A stretch of 9,024 bases of DNA from CBDHHC01 sp050633205 (lineage in GTDB: Bacteria; Pseudomonadota; Alphaproteobacteria; Rhizobiales; CBDHHC01), in the NCBI GenBank assembly GCA_050633205.1, contig JBOEGA010000122.1, positions 1 to 9,024 of the forward strand, given 5' to 3'. A program made the position numbers and the translations under genes. Numbering within the stretch: position 1 is the stretch's first letter; every line of letters starts with the position of its first letter. The notes below the pieces were generated by a model. The model did no database searches. It worked only from the letters and a program-made list of their open reading frames with translations, and had not been told where the DNA came from. Positions 1 through 6,333 of the stretch are shown piece by piece.

Positions 1-36
1 CCGGATAAGGCTCTACACAAGCCTATCCGGATATTT
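1..36. terminator. Probable bidirectional intrinsic terminator
   Basis: The first 30 bases form an inverted repeat: CCGGAT, one unpaired A, AGGC, a 9-base loop, then GCCT and ATCCGG. This is a 10-bp stem with a single bulge. On the plus strand it is followed by an A/T stretch with five Ts, the usual intrinsic-terminator layout for a gene lying left of the window. It also sits 14 bases beyond the stop of the minus-strand TPR gene, so it may serve both directions. The minus-strand T-tract would fall outside the window and cannot be checked. Confidence 0.6.
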
Positions 37-49
37 TTCAAATCTGATA

Positions 50-735
50 TTACTTTTTTGATTTTTTCTGCAGAATTTCTTTCAGGTGTTTTCGGGCAGA
101 TTGTACTGACGAATGTTTTTCCGGGTGATTTTTTTCATGTATTGCCAGAGTTCTTCTTGCTGCAGATTCTGCTTCAGGCAGGCGGTTATCGCTTTCATAC
201 AAATAGGAGAGGTAGTTGAGAGTGGTAGCAACACTTTCATGCTCTTTACCCAATTTTTTTCGGCAAGTTTTATATTCTTTAATGCCAGCTTTATGCCTCT
301 CTTATACTTCTTCTTGTGCAAGGAACTGAGAACCTCAAGGTTTATCAAGAAAATGATTTTCTTTCTAGTATCCTCAAGATACTTGCTTATTTTCTTTATT
401 AAGGGATCTCTTTCCGGATAATGTTTTTTTATAAGCACAAGCAGATTTGCAATAATTGGTTCTGCTTTCTCGGGGCGCTGAACAGTATTGTAGAGAGAGG
501 TCAATTGTAAAATAGTGAGAATGTGTTCCTCGTGTTTTTCTCCAAGCGTACTTTTTGCAATAGGCACTATTTTTTCAGCCAGCTCTATACTTTCCCTGAA
601 TTTTCCAGATCTGGCGAGTTGGTCTACTGCTTTTCTTTGGCTTAGTATATGATCTATATCTTTTGGGGTTGGTTGCGAGAATGCTAATGAGACATTCAAG
701 CACAGAAATATAATTAAACTCATGGTGAAACGCAT
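50..735 (-). pseudogene. Secreted tetratricopeptide-repeat protein, split by a frameshift
   Basis: Two overlapping reading frames make up one gene. Frame one (735 to 82, 217 codons) begins with a Sec-type signal peptide: basic start, hydrophobic residues about 6-18, likely cleavage near AFS-Q at 20-21. It is followed by TPR-like helices, including LGEKHEE (64-70) and LTSLYNTVQRPEKAE (78-92). At about residue 160 the reading leaves the TPR pattern. The other frame (253 to 50) continues it with LGKEHESVATTLNYLSYLY and LPEAESAARRTLAIHEK, a textbook repeat. The switch falls in a run of seven As (minus strand; Ts at 254-260). Eight As would join both parts into one protein of about 228 residues, so a one-base deletion or a sequencing error is likely. 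The last 57 residues of the 217-codon frame are then out-of-frame sequence. Such repeats mediate protein contacts, probably in the periplasm here; no specific partner is evident. A second ATG at codon 5 is an alternative start. Confidence 0.7.
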
Positions 736-862
736 TGCAATGGCACTTTCATATAATTTCTTTTTATCTAATAAATTCGATAAAACAGTAATTTATCATT
801 TTTTTGTTGTATTTTAATACCTACACTGAGTAAGTCCGGAAATAACAAAAGGAGGTGCTGGC

Positions 863-904
863 ATGAACAGTCGGTTGCATTTGCAAGATATTACTGGTGC
901 ATGA
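863..904 (+). CDS. Possible 13-residue leader or small peptide
   Basis: The frame reads MNSRLHLQDITGA and then stops. Its only strong support is the ribosome site: AAAGGAGG ends 6 bases before the ATG, as good a match as any in the window. A second ATG at 901-903 overlaps its stop codon but opens only a six-codon frame. A GTG at 897 opens a longer plus-strand frame that runs into the antisense of the decarboxylase gene and is probably spurious. The peptide has no hydrophobic segment and resembles no attenuation leader I know. It could equally be chance or a decayed gene start. Confidence 0.2.
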   Translation: MNSRLHLQDITGA

Positions 905-952
905 GTTTACGCATAAGGTGAAATACGCTGGCCGCAAAAATTCTGAGATGAT

Positions 953-1015
953 GGGGTCAGGGCAGAATGCCCGGCCCCGCGGAGGAAACGGAAACCGGTT
1001 TCGGCTGCGGCGGGG
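953..1015 (-). terminator. GC-rich hairpins downstream of the sugar operon
   Basis: GGGCA-GAA-TGCCC (960-972) forms a 5-bp stem with a 3-base loop, flanked by GGGG (953-956) and CCCC (975-978). A competing outer stem pairs CCCCGC (975-980) with GCGGGG (1010-1015) and encloses the perfect 12-base palindrome GAAACCGGTTTC (991-1002). Both begin within 100 bases of the decarboxylase stop, a natural place for transcription to end. There is no T-run directly after the stem on the minus strand (AATTTTT comes about 12 bases later), so a classical intrinsic terminator is not established. Confidence 0.3.
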
Positions 1016-1044
1016 TAGTTTTATCCAGGCTTTAAATATGCAGC

Positions 1045-2034
1045 TCACAAAACCCCTACTCCGTCAGAGCTATTCGCCAAACCAGCCCCAGACAACAGCC
1101 CCTCAAAATAATCAACAGTCTTCGCAAGGCCTGCTTCCAGTCCGGTCACGGGTTTCCACCCAAGCTCCGACCGGGCCATGGTAATATCCGGCTTCCTTTG
1201 ATGCGGATCATCGACAGGCTTTGGCTCATTGATTATTTCTGATCCTGATCCCGTTATCTCAATAACCCTTTGCGCCAGCTCCAGTATGGAAATCTCATGG
1301 TCATTGCCAAGATTTATCGGGCCGGTAATATCATCTGCAGTATTCATCAATGCAAACAGTCCGTTGATCAGATCATCCACATAGCAGAAAGACCTGGTCT
1401 GCCCCCCATTACCATAAATCGTAATCGGCTTGTTCTGCAAAGCCTGAAGAATGAAATTGGAAACAACCCTGCCATCGTAAGGGTGCATATTTGGTCCATA
1501 GGTATTGAAGATTCTGGCGACCTTGATCTTGAGCTGATGCTGCCTCCAGTAGTCAAAGAACAATGTCTCCGCACACCGCTTGCCCTCATCATAGCAGGAC
1601 CTCGGGCCTATCGGATTGACATTCCCCCAGTAACTCTCCTGCTGGGGGTGAACACTCGGGTCGCCATAGACTTCACTGGTAGACGCCTGCAATATTTTAC
1701 ATTTAAGGCGCTTTGCCAGCCCCAGCATGTTAATAGCCCCGTGCACAGATGTCTTTGTTGTCTGAACAGGATCATACTGATAGTGAATAGGAGAGGCAGG
1801 GCAGGCAAGATTATAAATCTCATCCACTTCCACATATGTCGGAAACGTAACATCATGCCTCATTAACTCGAAATTCGAATTACCCAGAAGATGCTCAATA
1901 TTCCTCTTGTCCCCGGTAAAAAAATTATCAAGGCAGATAACCTCATGCCCCTTGTCCAGTAACAACTGACAAAGATGAGAACCAAGAAAACCGGCTCCCC
2001 CGGTCACCAAAACACTTTTTCTGCCTAGATGCAT
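1045..2034 (-). CDS. uxs: UDP-glucuronate decarboxylase (UDP-xylose synthase)
   Basis: An extended short-chain dehydrogenase/reductase of 329 residues that converts UDP-glucuronate to UDP-xylose in the cytoplasm, using bound NAD. The Rossmann glycine motif GGAGFLG is at 12-18. STSEVYG (118-124) and the catalytic Tyr/Lys pair in YDEGK (Tyr148, Lys152) follow. The segment PASPIHYQYDPVQTTKTSV (79-97) and the later RIFNTYGP and GRVVSNFI blocks are typical of decarboxylases of the UXS group rather than generic epimerases. Length is normal for a soluble bacterial UXS. The ATG is the only usable start before an in-frame stop. AAGGA lies 11 bases upstream, while a second purine run, AGGGGA, abuts the ATG. 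It follows the glycosyltransferase gene by 14 bases, so the two are probably one operon supplying and using a pentose donor for surface glycan. The neighbouring UDP-glucose dehydrogenase that would make its substrate is not in the window. Confidence 0.9.
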   Translation of the reverse strand: MHLGRKSVLVTGGAGFLGSHLCQLLLDKGHEVICLDNFFTGDKRNIEHLLGNSNFELMRHDVTFPTYVEVDEIYNLACPASPIHYQYDPVQTTKTSVHGAINMLGLAKRLKCKILQASTSEVYGDPSVHPQQESYWGNVNPIGPRSCYDEGKRCAETLFFDYWRQHQLKIKVARIFNTYGPNMHPYDGRVVSNFILQALQNKPITIYGNGGQTRSFCYVDDLINGLFALMNTADDITGPINLGNDHEISILELAQRVIEITGSGSEIINEPKPVDDPHQRKPDITMARSELGWKPVTGLEAGLAKTVDYFEGLLSGAGLANSSDGVGVL

Positions 2035-2048
2035 TCCCCTGAAATTCC

Positions 2049-3089
2049 TTAATTAGCTTTTCTTCTTTTTCTTCTGATTTGCCGAGGAATGCTTCTGAAA
2101 AATGTAAGCATAATTTCATAGTAGGAAATCAAATCCCTTGCTTCTTTTGACCTGGCCCTGATTGAAAATAACCTTCTGGCAGGAAATTCTGCACAGGATA
2201 TTTTTCTTAAATGCTTGTTTCCGAATAACTCACGGCCCCCGTTTTCGATAATATTTAGCAGTGCCAGAGCCTTCATCTCATACTGTAAATCCTTCGAATT
2301 ACCTCTCCCAGGATTTACATTATGGGCAATCACATAATTTTGCTGAAACGTATTGTTCTCATGTACGCCTCTCTGAACGAGAGGTTTGTCATACATTATT
2401 GTTCCACCCATATACCTGCAACCTGTAGCCAGATACGCATCGGCAAACGCTTTAATATCATTTTTATGAACTGGTTTGAGAACCTGAACAGCGTCTCTCC
2501 TGAACATCATGGAACTGGTACTACTCCAGGGCCACCGACCATCTCGCCAATCACAATACCTAGCTTTGTAAGCAAAACCGGCTTCAGGTGAAAATTCGGT
2601 CATGCTCCTGTTCAGAACAACCGTTGACGTAATCTTCCTGCCATCGGCTGTAAACATCTGGTTGCTGCAAACCATGGAAACATATCTGTAGGGATTAAGA
2701 TGCACGGCCAGCATTTCTTCGAGAAAAGTCGGCACATATTGGTCATCAGGATCAAGCAGACAGTAAAAATCAGCATCAATTTTCTCAACGCCTGCATAAA
2801 ATGCCAGTAACTGCCCAACATTCTTCTCCAGCATGATGTGCTGTATTTTTTTCTCAGCTATAGAACTTAATTCCAGAATATTCTGCCTGTGCTCTTCATT
2901 GCTGCAATCATCAACCAGAATAATCTCAAAATTGCTGTATGTCTGGGCAAGGGCAGAATTTATCGCTCGCTCAACAAAATCCGAATAATTATAATGGGTG
3001 ATGATAATGCCGACTTTAGGTAATTTAGTATTGCCAGACGAACAAGTTAGCGTTTTCCGCTCTACTTGCTTTAAGCTAAAATTATCCAT
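2049..3089 (-). CDS. Family 2 (GT-A fold) glycosyltransferase
   Basis: A 346-residue inverting glycosyltransferase that should transfer a sugar from a nucleotide donor, probably at the cytoplasmic face of the membrane during polysaccharide assembly. The GT-A start VGIIITHYNYSDFVERAI is at about 26-43. ILVDDCS (57-63) carries the nucleotide-binding aspartates, and LLDPDDQY (111-118) is the DXD-type metal and donor site. The acceptor half, from about 190, contains RYCDWRDGRWPWSS. The C-terminus is basic and has no clear transmembrane helix, so it is likely soluble or peripheral. A strong ribosome site, GGGGGA, stands about 3 bases before the ATG. It is the first gene of the pair with the UDP-glucuronate decarboxylase. 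Donor and acceptor cannot be read from the sequence; UDP-xylose is suggested only by the neighbour. Confidence 0.85.
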   Translation of the reverse strand: MDNFSLKQVERKTLTCSSGNTKLPKVGIIITHYNYSDFVERAINSALAQTYSNFEIILVDDCSNEEHRQNILELSSIAEKKIQHIMLEKNVGQLLAFYAGVEKIDADFYCLLDPDDQYVPTFLEEMLAVHLNPYRYVSMVCSNQMFTADGRKITSTVVLNRSMTEFSPEAGFAYKARYCDWRDGRWPWSSTSSMMFRRDAVQVLKPVHKNDIKAFADAYLATGCRYMGGTIMYDKPLVQRGVHENNTFQQNYVIAHNVNPGRGNSKDLQYEMKALALLNIIENGGRELFGNKHLRKISCAEFPARRLFSIRARSKEARDLISYYEIMLTFFRSIPRQIRRKRRKAN

Positions 3090-3646
3090 TTTTCCCCCAA
3101 TACCTTAATCCCCAAGTAGAAGAAATGCCTGCCCATATAAGTTTAACATAATGCTATAACTAATTGTTATATCAATACATGTAAATTGAACAACATTTAT
3201 TACACACAGGAAATTTCCTATATCATCTCCCCCGCCGGACTGGTTTTGTAAGCACAACTATCCGGTAGCGTGCCCCCTCCGCAAGGACGAGCAAAGAGCT
3301 CTGCGCTAATGGTCAACCTGCATCTCTGCGCTCCGGCTGTATATGCTCCTGCTCTGCAATGAAGCGTCTCTGCATGTGGGCTTCATCAAGATGATGCTGG
3401 GGAAACAATATCAAGTGGGCTGGTTTTTACAAAGTTTTGGAAGATAATTCTGAGCGGCAAGAACATGGCCATTACTCCCTAACTATCATTCCCGCTATTT
3501 ACCTATAGTAACCAGGGTACTGTTTTATAAGGATGTGCCAGTATCTCTTATGTCGTCATTACCTGCCAGAAGAACAGGGCATATCCCAAAAGAGAGCCGG
3601 ATTTCTTTTTGAAGTTCAGCATAATTAGCAGATCTTTGCGTAGTGT
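3090..3646. other. 557-base gap with no recognisable gene
   Basis: The right end adjoins the rhodanese gene and the left end the glycosyltransferase start. The AT-rich part at 3120-3200 probably holds the promoter of the sugar operon: a minus-strand TATAAC (3171-3166) with a weak TTGTTC (3193-3188) at 16-bp spacing is the best pair I find. A small inverted repeat TATAAC/GTTATA (3155-3171) overlaps it. From 3225 on the composition is mixed, with frequent stops in all frames. Short open stretches around 3300-3420 look like decayed coding sequence but match nothing I recognise. No tRNA, insertion-sequence ends or long repeat were seen. Confidence 0.4.
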
Positions 3647-4195
3647 TTATTCCGGGCGGGTTCTCAGGAGCTGCGGGGTTCTGACGAGTTTGCCCCATCG
3701 ATTGTTGTAGGGGTGGATGAAGGGGACGGTGCCTTTTTGATTTACGAGTGTCTGGTTGAGGTTGTGCCAGTGGAACAGACCGCCGTCGAGATTATGCACG
3801 TCGGTTGCGCCAAGCTTTTTCAGGTCTTTGGCAAGGCGTGCAGCAAGGCGTGAACTGCGGACGCCGACCGAGCAGTAAAAGAGCACCTGTTTTCCGGTTA
3901 TCCGTTCACCGTGCTGCTTCAGGAATGTGTTTGAGCCTATGCCGGGATCAATACGGATGGAGCCCGGAATATGGCTTACGTTATATTCAGCTTTTTCGCG
4001 GACATCGAATATAACGATATCCTTTCTGTCCTGAAGGAAACCCGCCAACACTTCTGCCTGCATGTGGTTGATGTCTGCATAATCACGGCGAATGTTCTGT
4101 CTGAGGTCCTCTAAAATAGCGGGGTTTGCAGTCGCATAGCCAGAGGAGAATATCAGGGCAATCAGGAACAGGATTATGCGGTCAGGAGGGTTCAC
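3647..4195 (-). CDS. Exported single-domain rhodanese-like protein
   Basis: The 182-residue product has a Sec signal peptide (hydrophobic 7-20, probable cleavage after ATA at 21-23), so it should act in the periplasm. The rhodanese fold follows: IFDVREKAEYNVSHIPGSI at 62-80 is the characteristic CH2A/CH2B region, and CSVGVRS (108-114) is the active-site loop with Cys108, which would carry a persulfide in sulfur transfer. Arg113 at the end of the loop fits a sulfurtransferase rather than a phosphatase. LDGGLFHWH (136-144) is the usual closing motif. A tail of about 30 residues (VPFIHPYNNRWGKLV) extends beyond the domain. The start is GTG at 4195, chosen because the signal peptide follows at once and the next Met is residue 44, inside the mature protein; a weak purine-rich site, AGAGAG, precedes it. 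Sulfur donor and acceptor are unknown. Confidence 0.85.
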   Translation of the reverse strand: MNPPDRIILFLIALIFSSGYATANPAILEDLRQNIRRDYADINHMQAEVLAGFLQDRKDIVIFDVREKAEYNVSHIPGSIRIDPGIGSNTFLKQHGERITGKQVLFYCSVGVRSSRLAARLAKDLKKLGATDVHNLDGGLFHWHNLNQTLVNQKGTVPFIHPYNNRWGKLVRTPQLLRTRPE

Positions 4196-4367
4196 TTCGC
4201 TCTCTTATTGTTATTGTCAGGCTATACTGCTGATAAATAGCATAAATCTGGTTGGGTGGCGGTAAAATTATGGTGAGGTGGAATATCGCCGGGAAGTCGC
4301 TGGATGCCTCTTCCGGCATGGTGTGTTGATACTGCTACGTCGTTCAAGCCAAAGCTTTCAGTGCGCC

Positions 4368-4721
4368 CTAGCCAAGCGTCACTTTGCGTTTTACGGAGCA
4401 TTTTATGCCCCAGAAGATGAAGCGCAGCAAAGCTCCGATTGTCAGACCGACCAGCAATAGAAGCATGGCTTTCGGGCTGAGCTCGCCCAGCAGTGTTGCA
4501 TTCGCGTGATTAGCAGCTTCGGGGAAGAATTGTTTGAAATAGGCACTAAACAGGCTGAGCACATCGCCGGAGAGGGACACCAGTGAGCCATAGCTGTCAG
4601 CACTCAATTGGGACAGGCCGAAATAGACGGCCATTGCGGCGATCAGTTCGAGAAAGACAGTTGCTATGAACTGCAGCAAAGTGACGAGTGTTATCAATAG
4701 GACGCGTAATTTTGTAGCCAT
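4368..4721 (-). CDS. Small membrane protein with two helices, function unknown
   Basis: This 117-residue protein is not recognised. It has a short basic N-terminus (MATKLR), a hydrophobic helix at about 8-35 (VLLITLVTLLQFIATVFLEL), a polar Ser/Ala-rich middle (40-80), a second helix at about 85-106 (AMLLLLVGLTIGALLRFIFW), and a basic C-terminus (KCSVKRKV). Both ends are positively charged, so both should face the cytoplasm, with the middle loop outside. A good ribosome site, GGGCAGG, lies 4 bases before the ATG. The gene is transcribed divergently from the threonine ammonia-lyase. The rhodanese gene follows after 172 bases on the same strand, so co-transcription is possible but not evident. 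Confidence 0.65.
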   Translation of the reverse strand: MATKLRVLLITLVTLLQFIATVFLELIAAMAVYFGLSQLSADSYGSLVSLSGDVLSLFSAYFKQFFPEAANHANATLLGELSPKAMLLLLVGLTIGALLRFIFWGIKCSVKRKVTLG

Positions 4722-4791
4722 GGTGCCTGCCCTTTTATATCTCTTATTGTTTTGTATTCCTGCCCGATTATTTATGATCAGGATCTGTTAA

Positions 4792-4820
4792 TGCATAAAG
4801 ACAGATCGCGGATTTATCAA
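4792..4820 (-). promoter_or_regulatory. Candidate promoter of the small membrane protein gene
   Basis: On the minus strand TTGATA (4820-4815) is followed after 17 bases by TATGCA (4797-4792). The -35 box is one base from consensus; the -10 box is weak. It lies about 70 bases before the ATG at 4721. No operator is identified in it. Confidence 0.3.
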
Positions 4821-4927
4821 GTGTAAGAGGTTTAGCATACTCATTGCAAATCCGTCATTGCATGAATTCAAGTGCAAAACACTCATTTGTCTTATCTTTT
4901 TGTACCGGTATATCTTCTCTGTGTGGC

Positions 4928-4933
4928 TATAAT
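4928..4933 (+). promoter_or_regulatory. Candidate -10 element for the threonine ammonia-lyase gene
   Basis: A perfect TATAAT lies 39 bases upstream of the ATG at 4973. No good -35 box exists at 16-18 bp; the nearest, TTGTAC (4900-4905), is 22 bp away. The promoter may therefore depend on an activator. Two direct copies of TCATTGCA (4841-4848 and 4855-4862, 14-base period) lie upstream at about -80 to -90 relative to this box and could be a binding site. Confidence 0.4.
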
Positions 4934-4972
4934 TTATTATAAGGGCACCAAACAAATACGGAAAGAACAACC

Positions 4973-6184
4973 ATGGCAGTCACATTTGAGGATATCCAGC
5001 AGGCATACAGATCCATAAAGTCCGCGACTATTCGGACACCAACTGTCAGAGCTGCCAGGCTTTCCATTCATCTGGGTATTGATCTCTATCTGAAACTTGA
5101 GAACCTTCAACATACGAACGCTTTTAAAGCGCGTGGTGCTCTCAACAAGTTGCTGACGCTTGATAAGGCAGCCCGTAATGCGGGTGTTATTGCGTGCAGC
5201 GCCGGAAATCATGCGCAAGGCGTTGCTTATCATGCGCAACGGCTGGGGATACCGGCGACCATTGTCATGCCGACCGGGACACCATTTAACAAGATCCAGA
5301 AAACGAAGGATTTTGGTGCTGAAGTTGTTCTGTTTGGCGATACATTTGATGAGGGTGTTGCCGAGACCATGCGGCTTGCCGATTATCATGGATATACATT
5401 TGTGCATCCGTTTGATGATGATGCAATTATTGCAGGGCAAGGGACGCTTGCAATTGAAATGATGGAAGACTGTCCTGACCTCGATACGGTTGTTGTTCCT
5501 ATTGGCGGGGGCGGGTTAATTGCGGGGGTTGCGACTGCCCTTAAAGCTATAAAGCCCAGCATTGAAGTTATCGGCGCTCAGGCGGAGCTGTATGATGCGG
5601 TTAAAGCCGCCAGAGAAAACAGGAATGGAGTAGCCGGTGGCCCTACTCTGGCCGAGGGTATTGCCGTGAAGTCGCCTTCCCAATCCAATATTGAAATCAT
5701 CAACCGTCTGGTTGATCGCGTAGACAGTGTCGGTGAGGCGGCAATTGAAGATGCCGTTTTTGATTTTCTATCGAGTGAGAAACTGGTTGCAGAAGGAGCA
5801 GCCGGGGCCGGGCTTGGTGTTATCAAAAACAATATTGATTTCTATAAAGGCAAGAAGGTTGGGCTGGTCTTATGTGGAGGCAATATCGACTCCCGCCTGC
5901 TATCCACCCTGATTATGCGCGGACTTGTCAGGGATGGCAGGATTACCAAGCTCCGCTTCGAGATAGACGATACGCCCGGTCAGCTTTCAGATATTTCCCG
6001 GATTATTGGAGAATCCGGTGCGAATGTTATCGAAGTCGTGCATCAGAGAATGATGCAGACCGTTTCATTAAAACGGGCCGAGCTGGATATTGTTATTGAA
6101 GCCAGAGATGCGCTGCATGTCCGCGAGCTGGTGAAGACCCTCACGACTGCCGGGTTTGTTGTGCATGTTCGGGATGATGTTTAG
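4973..6184 (+). CDS. ilvA: Threonine ammonia-lyase with C-terminal ACT domain
   Basis: A pyridoxal-phosphate enzyme that deaminates L-threonine to 2-oxobutanoate and ammonia in the cytoplasm, feeding isoleucine synthesis or threonine breakdown. In NAFKARGA (49-56), Lys52 is the expected Schiff-base lysine. SAGNHAQG (76-83) binds the substrate carboxylate, the glycine loop GGGGL (178-182) holds the cofactor phosphate, and EGAAGAGLG (274-282) and LCGGN (300-304) complete the fold. Residues about 325-403 form one ACT domain (DDTPGQLSDISRIIGESGANV), giving 403 residues in total. That is the medium-length form with one ACT domain, longer than the ACT-less TdcB type and shorter than the 500-residue two-domain biosynthetic IlvA. 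The symbol is therefore tentative. GGAAAG stands 7 bases before the ATG. The ACT domain suggests control by an amino acid, but the ligand cannot be told. Confidence 0.9.
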   Translation: MAVTFEDIQQAYRSIKSATIRTPTVRAARLSIHLGIDLYLKLENLQHTNAFKARGALNKLLTLDKAARNAGVIACSAGNHAQGVAYHAQRLGIPATIVMPTGTPFNKIQKTKDFGAEVVLFGDTFDEGVAETMRLADYHGYTFVHPFDDDAIIAGQGTLAIEMMEDCPDLDTVVVPIGGGGLIAGVATALKAIKPSIEVIGAQAELYDAVKAARENRNGVAGGPTLAEGIAVKSPSQSNIEIINRLVDRVDSVGEAAIEDAVFDFLSSEKLVAEGAAGAGLGVIKNNIDFYKGKKVGLVLCGGNIDSRLLSTLIMRGLVRDGRITKLRFEIDDTPGQLSDISRIIGESGANVIEVVHQRMMQTVSLKRAELDIVIEARDALHVRELVKTLTTAGFVVHVRDDV

Positions 6185-6333
6185 GATGTCTCTGCGGGAA
6201 AGAGCATTCTACTCCTTCTAATGGTTCATGAGCGTCGTGTTATCAAGTGCTTGCGACTACTGTTTGTATTTAAGAGTTGTGGGCACTATTGTTTTTTTGG
6301 GAAGCTAATGTTATTTTTTAGTAGCACATGAAG
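6185..6333. other. Junction between convergent genes
   Basis: The 149 bases between the ends of the threonine ammonia-lyase and the retron protein become steadily more AT-rich toward the retron. They contain plus-strand T-runs (6292-6298 and 6314-6319) but no stable stem before them. No clear terminator, integration repeat or RNA gene was found. This is one possible edge of the acquired segment. Confidence 0.35.

Larger units (their letters stand above)
736..1044. other. Intergenic region with hairpins and a possible 13-codon ORF
   Basis: This stretch lies between the decarboxylase gene and the TPR gene. Its left third is AT-rich and should hold the promoter of the TPR gene, but no convincing -35/-10 pair stands out. 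At 849-856 a strong plus-strand Shine-Dalgarno sequence (AAAGGAGG) precedes ATG at 863 and a 13-codon frame ending at 904. At 953-1015 there are two GC-rich inverted repeats just past the stop of the decarboxylase gene. No longer coding sequence is supported. Confidence 0.4.

Noticed and set aside
897..1184. 95-codon plus-strand frame with GTG start
   Set aside because: Its second half is antisense to the decarboxylase gene, and the protein is low in pattern and rich in Arg, Gln and Gly from GC-rich hairpins.
3225..3430. Possible decayed transposase or other gene fragment in the 557-base gap
   Set aside because: Short open stretches exist on both strands, but none shows a recognisable motif, and no terminal inverted repeats or target duplications were found.
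4278..4460. 60-codon plus-strand frame between the rhodanese and membrane genes
   Set aside because: It overlaps the 3' end of the membrane protein gene in antisense, has no ribosome site, and shows no domain pattern.
4788..4970. 60-codon minus-strand frame in the divergent promoter region
   Set aside because: It covers the promoter elements of both flanking genes and lacks a ribosome site; its hydrophobic residues come from AT-rich sequence.
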